64,000 nucleotides of DNA from Betaproteobacteria bacterium (GCA_013298765.1 JAAFJA010000013.1:1-64000); one strand, 5' to 3'; positions 10,201-18,618 are shown, counted from the stretch's first letter. Numbers and translations are program-made. Notes: generated by a model from the letters alone, not told the origin.

Positions 10201-10434
10201 AATCGCCGCTTCGACCGTGGGGGCGTCCACTGCATTGATGCCAGTGCTCGCCACCAGCGGTGCGCCAGTGATGCCTAGGGCGTATCGCGTGAGAATCAAC
10301 CCCTCCACCGCGAGCGTTGAGTTGCCATCGTCGAACGGACATACCTGCGCGTGACTCGTAGGTGTGAAGACTGAAACAAAACAAGACGCGATGAGCGCAA
10401 CGCCAACGCGACTCGATAAACGTGCAAACGACAT
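7246..10434 (-). CDS. Large exported repeat protein with dockerin-like head and propeller-like tail (paralogue 2)
   Basis: Function not recognised; same architecture as the gene at 4213-6840 but longer (1062 aa). The order is signal peptide ending near SHAQ, dockerin-like module (CPFDDGNSTLAVEG...), nine stalk repeats (GTVTNVATG.GLTGGPV...) instead of six, then seven C-terminal units with DGFPVISY and KCGNASC motifs. The extra stalk units include two with a YLQRRVSASCAVGSS variant. The start at 10434 is chosen over an upstream in-frame option because GAGGGGG lies just before it and the signal peptide begins there. Probably surface-attached or secreted; the repeat count is likely to vary between strains. 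Confidence 0.75.
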   Translation of the reverse strand: MSFARLSSRVGVALIASCFVSVFTPTSHAQVCPFDDGNSTLAVEGLILTRYALGITGAPLVASTGINAVDAPTVEAAINCPSCGLNITGNPTLTVADATIISRKLAGFSGDALTNGVALGSGTRNTPAAVQSFLLSGCGATGGTVTSITAGSGLTGGTITGSGTIAVNTAVIQNRVSGTCVVGSSIRAIAADGSVTCQTDTSGGTGTVTNVATGLGLTGGPVTSTGTIAADTNYLQRRVSASCAVGSSIRAIAADGTVTCQTDTGGGSGTVTNVASGTGLTGGPIIATGTLSIADPFRLPQSCANGQLAKYNTTTQLWECAADNGGGGTVTNVTTGLGLTGGPVTTTGTISADTTYLQRRVSASCAVGSSIRAIAVDGTVTCQTDTTGGSGTVTNVATGVGLTGGPVTTSGTIGLAATQLLPTTACANNQIPKWNGSAWLCATEAVGGTGTVTNVASGTGLSGGPITATGTLSIANPFRLPQSCVDGQIAKYNSNTQLWECATDNGGGGTVTSVGAGIGLNGGPVTTSGTLAIAPSFRLPQTCANGQFTRFNNTLNLWECVTPAVVTNVGTGPGLTGGPITSTGTVNLASTQLLPTTACANGEIAKWNGTAWACAAAASGAGTVTSVATGPGLSGGPITSTGTVSLAPTQLLPTSVCSTDQIIKWNGAAWVCAPPAVTLPGGCVAGQVLQIGVGGTIVGCGSIPPSIAVLADLTTNSIGNSSLAIPPDGLPVISFYDPTLDDLKLLKCGNPSCNSGNTVTTVDGVGFDVGEYNSVAIANDGFPIISYIDYSGLNADLKVAKCGNASCGSGNTITTVDSAGAVGRYNSIVVPLDGLPIISYRDETNQDLKVVKCGNASCSSGNTITAVDTAGDVGSDISIAVSADGFPVISYVGSLGLKVLKCGNASCNASNTIITVDGGLARNGTGIVVPPSGFPIISYYTPALTVVRCGSANCSSGNTQFTVDNTITLNGYATSIAISTDGFPVISYADGVTGRAKVAKCGSGSCSAGNTITTINSVDNVRQYYVPMKLSADGNPVIALFKSGSSFDYLLVKCTNVGCVGH

Positions 10435-10539
10435 ACACCCCCCTCGACTGAGCAATGAAAACACCGATCCGGCCACGGATGCGCTGCTGGCCAGCAGGCG
10501 CGCACGCGAAGCCAGCGAACAAAACTCATCCCTATAGAC

Positions 10540-10572
10540 GCTTTACGGATTCGAGAGGACAACTCAGACATC
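10540..10572 (-). promoter_or_regulatory. ECF-like bipartite promoter motif upstream of paralogue 2
   Basis: On the minus strand: GATGTCTGAGTT, 12 bases, CCGTAAAGC, about 105 bp before the start codon at 10434. The first half is an exact copy, in the opposite orientation, of the motif at 10604-10615, which makes a divergent promoter pair. Confidence 0.55.
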
Positions 10573-10603
10573 ACTCAGAAGTTTTTTGTCGGTTCTGCGC
10601 TCG

Positions 10604-10636
10604 GATGTCTGAGTTACCCAGTTATTTCCGTAAAGC
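10604..10636 (+). promoter_or_regulatory. ECF-like bipartite promoter motif upstream of the small exported protein
   Basis: GATGTCTGAGTT (10604-10615), 12 bases, CCGTAAAGC (10628-10636), about 82 bp before the ATG at 10719. Both half-sites and the spacing match the divergent motif at 10540-10572 exactly. Confidence 0.55.
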
Positions 10637-10718
10637 AGGGTACGGCTAGCAAACACTTTTGCGACGCTAAGCGGACAACAACCGCCTAACGAACTACTTT
10701 TTTGCTTTGAGGGACTCT

Positions 10719-11051
10719 ATGAAACTGCATAAACACGTTTTGAGCGCAATGATTGTCGCAAGCTTGTTCAGCGTAGCCGCGCTTCAAGTCGACGCGCAGA
10801 CGGATACGCCCGGCATCGATCAACGACAAGCCAAGCAATCGCAACGTATCGCTAAAGGCGAAGCCAGCGGGCGACTGTCATCCCAAGAAGCAGCGCGTAT
10901 GAAGGCAGGACAAGCCAACGTCGCCTCGATGGAAGCCAATGCAAAAGCGGACGGCAAAGTAACGCGCGCCGAACGCAAGGCCATCCATAAAGAGCAAAAC
11001 AAGCAGAGTCGCCGCATTCATCGTCAAAAACACGACAGGAACGAGAGCTAG
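10719..11051 (+). CDS. Small exported basic protein of unknown function
   Basis: No function recognised. The 110-aa product has a signal peptide (MKLHKHVLSAMIVASLFSVA, cleavage likely after VDA) and a charged, helical mature part. That part contains two related segments, RQAKQSQRIAKGEASGRLSSQEAAR and NAKADGKVTRAERKAIHKEQN, resembling small periplasmic proteins of other betaproteobacteria. GAGGGACTCT just before the ATG at 10719 decides the start. It shares its promoter motif with the two large repeat proteins and converges on the sigma-factor gene, so it probably belongs to the same regulon. Confidence 0.7.
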   Translation: MKLHKHVLSAMIVASLFSVAALQVDAQTDTPGIDQRQAKQSQRIAKGEASGRLSSQEAARMKAGQANVASMEANAKADGKVTRAERKAIHKEQNKQSRRIHRQKHDRNES

Positions 11052-11089
11052 TCAGCAAGCTGTGACACTGGCGCCTCCGGCAGAGCGCT

Positions 11090-11647
11090 TCAGCACTTAA
11101 GCAAGGTATGCAGAAACGCTTTCGCTTTTTCCCAATCGCGCCCGACCGTACGTGTCGTGACGCCGAGACACTCCGCGATTTCGCTATCGTTGAGTCCGGC
11201 AAAGTAGCGCATTTCGACGACCCGAACCATGCGTGGGTCGACGGCCTCAAGCTGGCTAAGTGCACCGTGAACGTCTAGCGCTTCGTTCGCGCTCGAATCG
11301 GCCGCTGATTCAGCGATTTGCGTGTTCAGAGTGATGTCCGGCAAACCTCCTCCACGTCGCTCGGCGCAAGACTCTCGAATGAGATCGACGACTACCGAGC
11401 GCATGACCTTCGATGCATACGCGAGGAAGTGCGCTCGATCAGTCGCCTTAAGCGCTTTCGTTTGCACGAACTTGAGATAACCCTCGTGAACTAGCGCAGT
11501 CGTATCGAGCGAGACGTTTCCGCTGCCCTGGCGAAGGCGGCCATGTGCAATACGCCGCAGCTCTGAATAAAGCGATGCATACACCTCGCCCGCGTCTGCG
11601 GTCTCTCGCGCAAGCGTTTCTTCGAAGCTATGGCTGTTGTCGTTCAT
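11090..11647 (-). CDS. ECF-like RNA polymerase sigma factor
   Basis: A 185-aa sigma factor. Region 2 is visible as HFLAYASKVMRSVVVDLIR (about 78-96) and region 4 as RYFAGLNDSEIAECLGVTTRTVGRDWEKA, a helix-turn-helix for -35 recognition. It resembles the ECF-like group commonly encoded beside Ser/Thr kinases. The kinase gene lies directly upstream on the same strand, with one 84-bp element in the 164-bp gap, so control by phosphorylation is plausible. The conserved promoter-like motif at three neighbouring genes is a natural candidate for its target; this is inference. Confidence 0.85.
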   Translation of the reverse strand: MNDNSHSFEETLARETADAGEVYASLYSELRRIAHGRLRQGSGNVSLDTTALVHEGYLKFVQTKALKATDRAHFLAYASKVMRSVVVDLIRESCAERRGGGLPDITLNTQIAESAADSSANEALDVHGALSQLEAVDPRMVRVVEMRYFAGLNDSEIAECLGVTTRTVGRDWEKAKAFLHTLLKC

Positions 11648-11737
11648 CGATGCTGCGGTGTGTACAAAGGATCAAACGTTGAGGTGAATTGCGGAACTTT
11701 AAATTAACGAGGACGAAGTACAAAAAATTCATCAATC

Positions 11738-11821
11738 GCCGAATTTATCAGGGCATCGCTTAATTAAATTCACTTATCTACTTATCGTATTTGTCTCACT
11801 AATGCCCTTATTTATTGGGGC
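11738..11821. repeat. 84-bp dispersed palindromic element, copy B
   Basis: Left arm GCCGAATTTATCAGGGC (11738-11754), right arm GCCCTTATTTATTGGGGC (11804-11821), arm starts 66 bp apart; the centre reads TCTA instead of TCGA. The right arm contains the stop codon of the kinase gene. Confidence 0.8.
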
Positions 11822-14800
11822 ACACTGATGGAAAGCTGCGTGGAATGATTGCGACTTTTCGTTTCGACCTGCGCGAGCGCTTTTCGTACCCGAGCGAGAC
11901 GGTCGCTCTCCAAACCATGGTAGCGCTCGATGACCTCGCTCGCGTGTTGCAACCATTTTTCAGCATTGGCGATGTTTGTTTCGATCGCGGCTTCGCCCGC
12001 CAACAAAAACAGCTCGCCTTTCAAGTAAACGGGAAACTCTTGGTTCTGTGCGAGCGGCTTACCAACCCAGTCGGCGAGCGTCGCATTGACATCGTTCCAG
12101 CGCTTGAGGGAAGCGAACGAGCGTGCTTTGCTGAGGTCGATAAGCAGTCGCGTTCTCGTGGAGTATTTTGCTACCGGAAAGCGAGCTCGCAAATCGGCGT
12201 ACTCAGCGAGGAACTGTTCGCTGTTCCCCTCGGCGGCCGAAAGCTCTGCCGCGACCAGTGCGATATCGCGTGCGGTGTCAAACGGCAAGGCACGTTGCTG
12301 CTGGATTGTTTTGGCGACATCAATCGCTTGTCTCGCGTCAGTTAATTTCTTTGCTTCCAATGCAACGCGAGCCGCGCGCGCAAACACGCCCGCTTCGTGC
12401 TGTGCCAATAATCCCGGCGTTCTGTACTGGTGATTCGACGCAATTTTTTGAGCGCTATCGAGCTGACCACGGGCCAACGCCATGTCGAGAATTTCGATGG
12501 CGACTACTCGTTTAATGTCGCTGGGCACGACGTTATTGGCCGCCAGAATTTCATCGGCCGCGCGCATTTTCGCCTCAGCATCGCTTGATCGTCCGCGCTC
12601 GAACCTGACTCGACCGAGTCGGTTGCCATCGCTGTTCCAATCGACGCGATCACCGCGATGAATACGCAAAATGTCCACACTATCTCGCAGCGTATTCTCG
12701 GCGTCGGACTGCTGAAATTCTTGTTGTAGCGCCATGCCCAAATGCGCTTTTGTCACGCCAACTTCCAGACCAGTCGCGCCTTGTTGATCGATAAAAGACT
12801 TCGTGGCTTGCGCGAAGGCAAAGGTTGCCGCTTTCATGTCCCCAAGCGAACGATATGCATACCCAAGCGCGCGTTGCGCAACACCTCTCCATCTTGAATC
12901 ACCCGCGCGCGATTCGATCATTCGTACGGACTCGCGCGCGGCGACCAAAGCCCGGCGAGGATCGGTGTTGAGTACGAATTCTGCTTCGAAGTAAAGCGCT
13001 TGCGCGTGCTCATCGCTGCCCGGCGAGACGCGCTTCAATATCTCAGTGGCCTCTTCAACGAGAGCGATCGGCGGTTTGCCAGGCGTGCGTAGTCGTTGCG
13101 CCCAAGCCAAATCGAGCGCGGCGACCGCGTATTGTTTCGATTCTTTTCCGTACGCGCGAAGCGCTTCGGTAGCGGCTTGTTCGTGCAAACGAACCGAGCG
13201 CGCGAACTCCTCGCGAGACTCGTTCAGATCGCTGAAGTATCCAAACAGGGTTGCATTGGTATCGATATTGGATACACCACTGAGCTCACGCTTTGCCAAA
13301 CTGCTATCGGCGCGCTCGCTGACAGCACCGATTCGCGCTGACGACGCAGCCTTTTGAACGCTGTCGCTAGGGCTGAAGCGATCAGACAAAAAGTTTTGCG
13401 CAACCGTCGCAAACGCCGCCTGGGAGCGCGCGCTGATCGCCTCCTCATCGGCTCGCTGCGCTTCGCGACGCGCTGCGAGTGCCTGCGCATCGGCGCGCTG
13501 CGCCTCTCGGCGTGCAGCTATCGATTCCCGGTCAGCCCGTTGCGCTGCCGCCTGCGCCGCCTCGGCCTGTTGGTCCGCGCGCGCAGCTTGCGCGAGCGCT
13601 ACGCGTGCTTGCGCATCTGCGCGCTCGCTCTCGCGACGCGCAGCAACGGCTTCAGAGTCGGCACGAGAGCGCTCGGCGCGCGCCGACGCAGCCTCCGCAT
13701 CCGCACGTCGCGCATTCTGAGTCGCCACGTCAGCTTGCCACAGCGCCGTGCCGAAACCCGCGAACAACGCGAAGGTAACGGCCGCCGCGGCACCCACCGC
13801 CAACCGATGTCGTGCAACGAACTTTCCCCAGCGATAGCGCCACGAATCCGCTTGCGCCTCCACCGGTAAGCCGCTAAGGTGCCGCTCGATGTCCTGAGCG
13901 AACGCGGCGACCGTCGCATACCGCTCCGCCGGGTTTTTCTTCATCGCCTTGCAAATGATCGTGTCGAGATCGCCAACGAGCGCGCGCGCCAATCGATCGC
14001 GACTCACACCGCGCAGAGCGGCAACCACATCGTTGCCGCGCCGAACCACATCGCTCGGTAGCGAAAAATCGCCGCTGAGAATCGCCTCTTCCAACTCGGC
14101 GCGACTGCCGCGCTTGAGCTGGTAGGGCTTTTGTCCCGTGAGCAGCTGATACAGCACGACGCCCATCGAATACACGTCCGAAGCCGTGCTAATGGCTTCC
14201 GCATTCACCTGTTCCGGGCTCGCATAGTCGAGCGTGAGTGCGCGACCCGCAAGCATCGTCAACTCCGTTTCGACCACAGGCTGCGTCGGATCGTGGAGCA
14301 ATTTAGCGATACCAAAGTCCAGCAAATGTACTTGCCCCGCATCGCTCACAAGAATATTGGTCGGCTTCAAATCGCGATGAATCACGAGATTGGCGTGCGC
14401 ATACTGAACCGCTGACGCAACGCGCAGAAAGCGCTGCAAACGCTCGGCGACCGAGAGCTTCATTGCGTCGCAATGCTCGGTAATCGACTTGCCCTCGACG
14501 TATTCGAGCGCGAGGTAGGGCTGCCCGGTATCGCTCACGCCCGCGTCGTAAAGACGCGCGATATTCGGGTGATTGAGTTGCGCGAGGATGTCGCGCTCTC
14601 TCGCGAAGCGATCAGCGAGCGATTGGGTGAGATGAACCGCTGGCAACTTAAGCGCCACTTGACGCGTGAGCGCGCCATCGGCGCGATCGGCCAGCCACAC
14701 GACGCCCATGCCACCATGACCCAGCGGACGCCGTAAAACATACGCCCCTACTCGCGCGTCTGGCTCAATGTTTGACATCTCATGCGTGGATCGCACGAGT

Positions 14801-15009
14801 GTGGGCGCGGCTAGCTTTACGGGCTCCTCTAGGAAGCGACTGTCGGAGCGCGGCCGTTCACTGAGCATCGATACAAGATGCGGATGCAGCGTGGCGTGCT
14901 CACCACTCGCCAATTCGGTAAGCCAACGAGCACGCGATTCGTCGTCTAAATCAAGCGCGTGATCCATCAGCGCGGATAGCGACATCATCTCTCGCTGCGT
15001 TAGTTCCAT
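11812..15009 (-). CDS. Membrane-anchored Ser/Thr protein kinase with coiled-coil and TPR-like region
   Basis: The 1065-aa product has a complete Hanks-type kinase domain (about 90-385): glycine loop GHGGMGVVW, VALK lysine 121, HRDLKPTN (His211-Asp213), DFG 231-233 and an SPEQ activation-segment end. One hydrophobic segment follows (about 410-430). Next come about 130 residues of alternating RADAEAASAR/RREAQRADAQ coiled coil, then an alpha-helical TPR-like C-terminus that is probably outside the membrane. It is transcribed toward the sigma-factor gene, suggesting a signalling pair. The last codons and the TAA lie inside copy B of the dispersed element, so the element supplies the end of the protein. 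The start is the ATG giving MELTQREMMS. Confidence 0.88.
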   Translation of the reverse strand: MELTQREMMSLSALMDHALDLDDESRARWLTELASGEHATLHPHLVSMLSERPRSDSRFLEEPVKLAAPTLVRSTHEMSNIEPDARVGAYVLRRPLGHGGMGVVWLADRADGALTRQVALKLPAVHLTQSLADRFARERDILAQLNHPNIARLYDAGVSDTGQPYLALEYVEGKSITEHCDAMKLSVAERLQRFLRVASAVQYAHANLVIHRDLKPTNILVSDAGQVHLLDFGIAKLLHDPTQPVVETELTMLAGRALTLDYASPEQVNAEAISTASDVYSMGVVLYQLLTGQKPYQLKRGSRAELEEAILSGDFSLPSDVVRRGNDVVAALRGVSRDRLARALVGDLDTIICKAMKKNPAERYATVAAFAQDIERHLSGLPVEAQADSWRYRWGKFVARHRLAVGAAAAVTFALFAGFGTALWQADVATQNARRADAEAASARAERSRADSEAVAARRESERADAQARVALAQAARADQQAEAAQAAAQRADRESIAARREAQRADAQALAARREAQRADEEAISARSQAAFATVAQNFLSDRFSPSDSVQKAASSARIGAVSERADSSLAKRELSGVSNIDTNATLFGYFSDLNESREEFARSVRLHEQAATEALRAYGKESKQYAVAALDLAWAQRLRTPGKPPIALVEEATEILKRVSPGSDEHAQALYFEAEFVLNTDPRRALVAARESVRMIESRAGDSRWRGVAQRALGYAYRSLGDMKAATFAFAQATKSFIDQQGATGLEVGVTKAHLGMALQQEFQQSDAENTLRDSVDILRIHRGDRVDWNSDGNRLGRVRFERGRSSDAEAKMRAADEILAANNVVPSDIKRVVAIEILDMALARGQLDSAQKIASNHQYRTPGLLAQHEAGVFARAARVALEAKKLTDARQAIDVAKTIQQQRALPFDTARDIALVAAELSAAEGNSEQFLAEYADLRARFPVAKYSTRTRLLIDLSKARSFASLKRWNDVNATLADWVGKPLAQNQEFPVYLKGELFLLAGEAAIETNIANAEKWLQHASEVIERYHGLESDRLARVRKALAQVETKSRNHSTQLSISVPQ

Positions 15010-15231
15010 CCCCGCCCCCTCGCAGTGCTTGGTCCGTGCGTTTTCGGATCTGTCTAACGCGTAGCCTAACGCAGTCCGGTGCGCTTTCAGGCGGATTTTG
15101 ACACTTTGTTACACGTGATCAGAAAAAGCCCGCGCAGGGATGAACATTTGTAGGAGCCGCTTCGAACACCTTTGATCGCATAGCGTCAATTGCGCTGCAC
15201 GCTTTTCTACGAATATCGTCGCGGTGTTCCG

Positions 15232-16164
15232 CTACACCGAAAGCTCCGCCAACGCCGCATCAAACGCCGCCTTGTCGGAAAGCGTATAGCACTTCATCTC
15301 AGGCGCAATACGTTTAATCATGCCGGCGAGCGCTTTGCCGGGGCCGCACTCGACGATGTGGGTGACGCCGTGCAAATGCATCTTCTGGATCGTTTCGATC
15401 CAGCGCACGGGTTTAAACAGTTGCTCAGCGAGGACCCAGCGAATCGCTGCGGCATCGCCCGCGACATCGACCGTTGCGTTATGCAACACGCCGATTTGGG
15501 GCGCGGAGAAATTCGTTGCGTTTAATGCGGCGGCGAAGTTTTCCGCAGCGGGGCGCATGAGTTCGCAGTGACTCGGCACGCTCATCGGAAGCAACAACGC
15601 ACGCTTCGCACCCGCTTCTTTCGCAAGCGCCATCGCGCGCTCGACGGCGCTCTTGTGACCGCCGATCACGATCTGCCCCGGCGCATTCAAATTGCAGCAC
15701 GAAACGACCTCGCCCTGCGCGGCTTTTTCACACACCTCGGCGAGTGGTTCGGGGTCAATGCCAAGGATTGCGGCCATCGCGCCAATGCCCGCGGGGACTG
15801 CGTTTTGCATCGCGTTCGCGCGCGCTTGCACGAGCTTCATCGCGTCTTCGAATTTGAGCACGCCAGCGACGGTAAGCGCGGCGTACTCGCCAAGACTGTG
15901 TCCGGCAACGAGTGCGGGCATGGCGCCGCCCGATGCACTCCAAGCATGCCAGACAGCGAGGTCAGCGGCGAGCATCGCGGGTTGCGTGTTGGTCGTCGCA
16001 TTCAGATCGGTGTCGGGGCCGTTGGCAATCATCGATGAAAGGGCGCGACCGAGCGCCGCGTCCGCTGCGGTCATCACTTCATCAATCTTCGGAAGCCCCG
16101 CGTAGGCCGCCATCATGCCGACAGATTGCGATCCTTGCCCCGGAAATACGAATGCGAGTTTCAT
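15232..16164 (-). CDS. fabD: Malonyl-CoA:ACP transacylase
   Basis: Transfers malonyl groups from CoA to ACP for fatty-acid synthesis. The protein starts MKLAFVFPGQGSQ, and the active serine is in GHSLGEYAAL (about 87-96). A GQIVIGGHKSAVERA segment and the later SVPSHCELM are also typical. Length is 310 aa. The ATG at 16164 is preferred over an in-frame GTG at 16173 because AGAAGG lies about 10 nt upstream of the ATG but abuts the GTG. It is separated from fabH by 239 bp holding an 84-bp element, and from fabG by the 11-kb insertion. Confidence 0.95.
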   Translation of the reverse strand: MKLAFVFPGQGSQSVGMMAAYAGLPKIDEVMTAADAALGRALSSMIANGPDTDLNATTNTQPAMLAADLAVWHAWSASGGAMPALVAGHSLGEYAALTVAGVLKFEDAMKLVQARANAMQNAVPAGIGAMAAILGIDPEPLAEVCEKAAQGEVVSCCNLNAPGQIVIGGHKSAVERAMALAKEAGAKRALLLPMSVPSHCELMRPAAENFAAALNATNFSAPQIGVLHNATVDVAGDAAAIRWVLAEQLFKPVRWIETIQKMHLHGVTHIVECGPGKALAGMIKRIAPEMKCYTLSDKAAFDAALAELSV

Positions 16165-16183
16165 AGTAGCCACACCTTCTATC

Positions 16184-16267
16184 GCCCAATTTATTAAGGG
16201 CTTTATTCGATAAATTATTTATTTCGATGAAATATTAAATTTCTTCTAAGCCCTAGTAAAAACGTTC
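16184..16267. repeat. 84-bp dispersed palindromic element, copy C
   Basis: Left arm GCCCAATTTATTAAGGGC (16184-16201), exact central TCGA (16224-16227), right arm GCCCTAGTAAAAACGTTC (16250-16267) with a worn outer half. It lies between fabH and fabD. Confidence 0.85.
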
Positions 16268-16403
16268 GATTCTCAACCAAGCTAACCGGAGGGAGCGATG
16301 TCAGTCGTGCGCTTCCACGCGTCGAAAATCCATCCGCCTCACGTCATTGTTCCGAGTAAACATACGACCAAGCTCGCGCCTTGAGTTCGACGCCATTGAG
16401 GCA

Positions 16404-17363
16404 TTAACCCCAGCGCGCGAGCACACTTCCCCACGTAAATCCACCGCCGACGCCGACCATTTGCACAAGATCGCCGCGCTTCAGTCGGCCATCGTTAAAC
16501 GCGACATCAAGCGCGAGCGGGATCGAAGCCGCCGACGTATTGCCGTGTTTGTTCACCGTGGCAATCGATTTTTCTGCAGGCACGCCCAAGCGTTTCGCGG
16601 TCGCATCGATGATGCGCACGTTGGCTTGATGTGGCACCAACCAATCAATATCCGCAGAGGTGACGCCTGCCATCGCCTGCGTCTCGTTACACACGTCCGC
16701 CATCGCGCCCACAGCAAACTTGAACACCGCCGGCCCGTCCATGTGCACGAACGGATCGCCATGTACCGCGCCGTTTCGCACGTGCCCCGGCACGTGAAGA
16801 ATATTTCTTCTCGACCCGTCGGAATGAATTTTCGACGCGAGAATGCCAGGCGTCTCGCCGCGAGTGACAACAACCGCGCCAGCGCCGTCGCCGAAAAGCA
16901 CGCACGTGGATCGGTCTTTCCAATTCAAGATTCTTGAATAGATTTCCGCGCCGATGACGAGCGCAGTGCTGTGCGAGCCGCTGGCAATCATTTTGTCCAC
17001 GATTGAGAGGGCATACACAAATCCCGAACACACGGCCTGGATATCAAACGCGGCGGCGTTCTTCGCCCCGAGTTTGTCTTGCACGATGCAGGCTGTGCTT
17101 GGGAATACGACATCGGGCGTGGTCGTCGCAACGATGATCAAGTCGATGTCGTTGGCTGTGAGTCCTGCGTTCGCGAGCGCGCGGCGTGCTGCGTTGACCG
17201 CTAGATCGCTTGTCTCCTCGTTTTCGGCCGCAATGTGGCGCTGCTCGATACCAGAGCGCGTGCGAATCCATTCGTCGTTGGTCTCGACCATCGACTCGAG
17301 ATCTTTGTTCGTGAGAATTTTTTCGGGCAGGTACGAGCCCGTTGAGATGAGTTTGGAGTACAC
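16404..17363 (-). CDS. fabH: 3-oxoacyl-[acyl-carrier-protein] synthase III
   Basis: Starts fatty-acid synthesis by condensing acetyl-CoA with malonyl-ACP. The Cys-His-Asn triad is seen in [23 protein letters not shown] and [22 protein letters not shown] is the usual C-terminal signature. Length is 319 aa. The start is a GTG at 17363 with no clear ribosome-binding site; an in-frame TAA lies four codons upstream, so there is no room for a much earlier start. Same strand and order as plsX upstream and fabD downstream. Confidence 0.94.
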   Translation of the reverse strand: MYSKLISTGSYLPEKILTNKDLESMVETNDEWIRTRSGIEQRHIAAENEETSDLAVNAARRALANAGLTANDIDLIIVATTTPDVVFPSTACIVQDKLGAKNAAAFDIQAVCSGFVYALSIVDKMIASGSHSTALVIGAEIYSRILNWKDRSTCVLFGDGAGAVVVTRGETPGILASKIHSDGSRRNILHVPGHVRNGAVHGDPFVHMDGPAVFKFAVGAMADVCNETQAMAGVTSADIDWLVPHQANVRIIDATAKRLGVPAEKSIATVNKHGNTSAASIPLALDVAFNDGRLKRGDLVQMVGVGGGFTWGSVLARWG

Positions 17364-17475
17364 GCCCAGAATTTAATCAGCAATCGCCTCGTTTGAGAAA
17401 CGGGCGCTATCTGCCGCTATCTTGCCTCGACAATCGACGAAATCACGAGCGTAGTCAATGTGCGTTGGCCGAAGG

Positions 17476-18618
17476 CTACGTTGTAGTGTGATTACCTAAG
17501 CGTTCCACATGTGCTGAAAGATCAGCAATCAAGTCATGTTGCACTTCAGTGTAGGCGCGCTCAATGGCCGTGCGAAACCCGAGCACGTCTGCGCCGCCGT
17601 GGCTTTTCACCACGATGCCACGCAAGCCGAGCAAGGTTGCGCCGTTGTAGCGCGACGGATCCACGCGTGCCTTGAATCGCTTCAACACCGGCATCGCAAC
17701 GAGTGCGATCGCTTTGGTGAACGCGTTTCGTGTCAGCTCTTCGCGAAGCATTTGCGCCATGAGTTTCACGGCGCCTTCTGACGATTTCAGCGCGATGTTT
17801 CCGACGAACCCATCGCACACGACGACATCGACGCTACCTTTGTAAATGTCGGTGCCTTCAACATTGCCGATAAAGTTCAAATCGGTCTCACGAATGAGAT
17901 CGGCAGCGGCCTTCACAAGCTCATTGCCTTTCATATCTTCTTCGCCGATATTCAAGAGCCCCACTCGCGGGTTGGGCTTTTCGGTGAGCGCGGTGGCAAG
18001 CGCTGCCCCCATGATGGCAAATTCTTTGAGATGCTGCGGCGTGCACTGCGCATTGGCGCCCAAGTCCAACATCACTGCGCCACCGTCGACCCCAGAGGCG
18101 TTACCCGCATGCGTAGGCATCACCGAGGCAATCGCGGGGCGATCAATGCCAGGCAGTGTTTTGAGCACGAAGCGCGCCGTGGCCATCAAGGCGCCCGTGT
18201 TCCCTGCGCTCACGCAGGCATCGGCCATGCCTTCTTTGACTGCATTGATCGCGAGCCGCATTGACGATTGCTTTTTGTTTTTAAGCGCTAACGCGGGCGA
18301 TTCGTCCATTGCAACCACTTCGGTGGCGACGATGTGCTTTACGCGAGCCCGAAGCGGCTCCGAGATGAGGATATTCGCTTGATCAAGCGAGCTCTGAAGC
18401 CCAACGAGCAGGAGCTCAGCGCTCGGATTGGCTTTGAGGAATTCGGCTGCCGCCGCAACGGTCACCCGAGCCCCGTGGTCACCGCCATCAATGTCGATGG
18501 CGATTCGCAGACTCGTCTTAGCTGTGTTCGTCGATGAAGTGTGTGCGTTGGTCGCGGCAGTGATCGCAGCGTTAGCTGCGGTGGTTGCTGCAATGGCAGC
18601 AGTGACGGCTGCGGACAA
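17476..18618 (-). CDS. plsX: Phosphate acyltransferase PlsX with Ala/Thr-rich N-terminal extension
   Basis: Makes acyl-phosphate from acyl-ACP for phospholipid synthesis; a peripheral membrane enzyme. The core begins [13 protein letters not shown] (usually DAMGGDHG), and [25 protein letters not shown] and [12 protein letters not shown] are clear family motifs. It is about 380 aa long, some 37 residues more than usual because of an N-terminal stretch rich in Ala, Thr and Asn. That extension looks real: a TTG at 18618 is preceded by GAGGAGG at a good spacing, and no start codon lies nearer the conserved core. It sits between rpmF and fabH, as expected. Confidence 0.92.
   Translation of the reverse strand: MSAAVTAAIAATTAANAAITAATNAHTSSTNTAKTSLRIAIDIDGGDHGARVTVAAAAEFLKANPSAELLLVGLQSSLDQANILISEPLRARVKHIVATEVVAMDESPALALKNKKQSSMRLAINAVKEGMADACVSAGNTGALMATARFVLKTLPGIDRPAIASVMPTHAGNASGVDGGAVMLDLGANAQCTPQHLKEFAIMGAALATALTEKPNPRVGLLNIGEEDMKGNELVKAAADLIRETDLNFIGNVEGTDIYKGSVDVVVCDGFVGNIALKSSEGAVKLMAQMLREELTRNAFTKAIALVAMPVLKRFKARVDPSRYNGATLLGLRGIVVKSHGGADVLGFRTAIERAYTEVQHDLIADLSAHVERLGNHTTT

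Noticed and set aside
4213-10434. Prophage tail-fibre genes, suggested by the GTVTNV..GLTGGP repeats
   Set aside because: Both proteins have secretory signal peptides and dockerin-like heads, and no capsid, terminase, integrase or other tail gene is nearby.
17364-17381. A single GCCC arm (GCCCAGAATTTAATCAGC) at the fabH start
   Set aside because: No partner arm at 66 bp and no central TCGA on either side, so probably chance.
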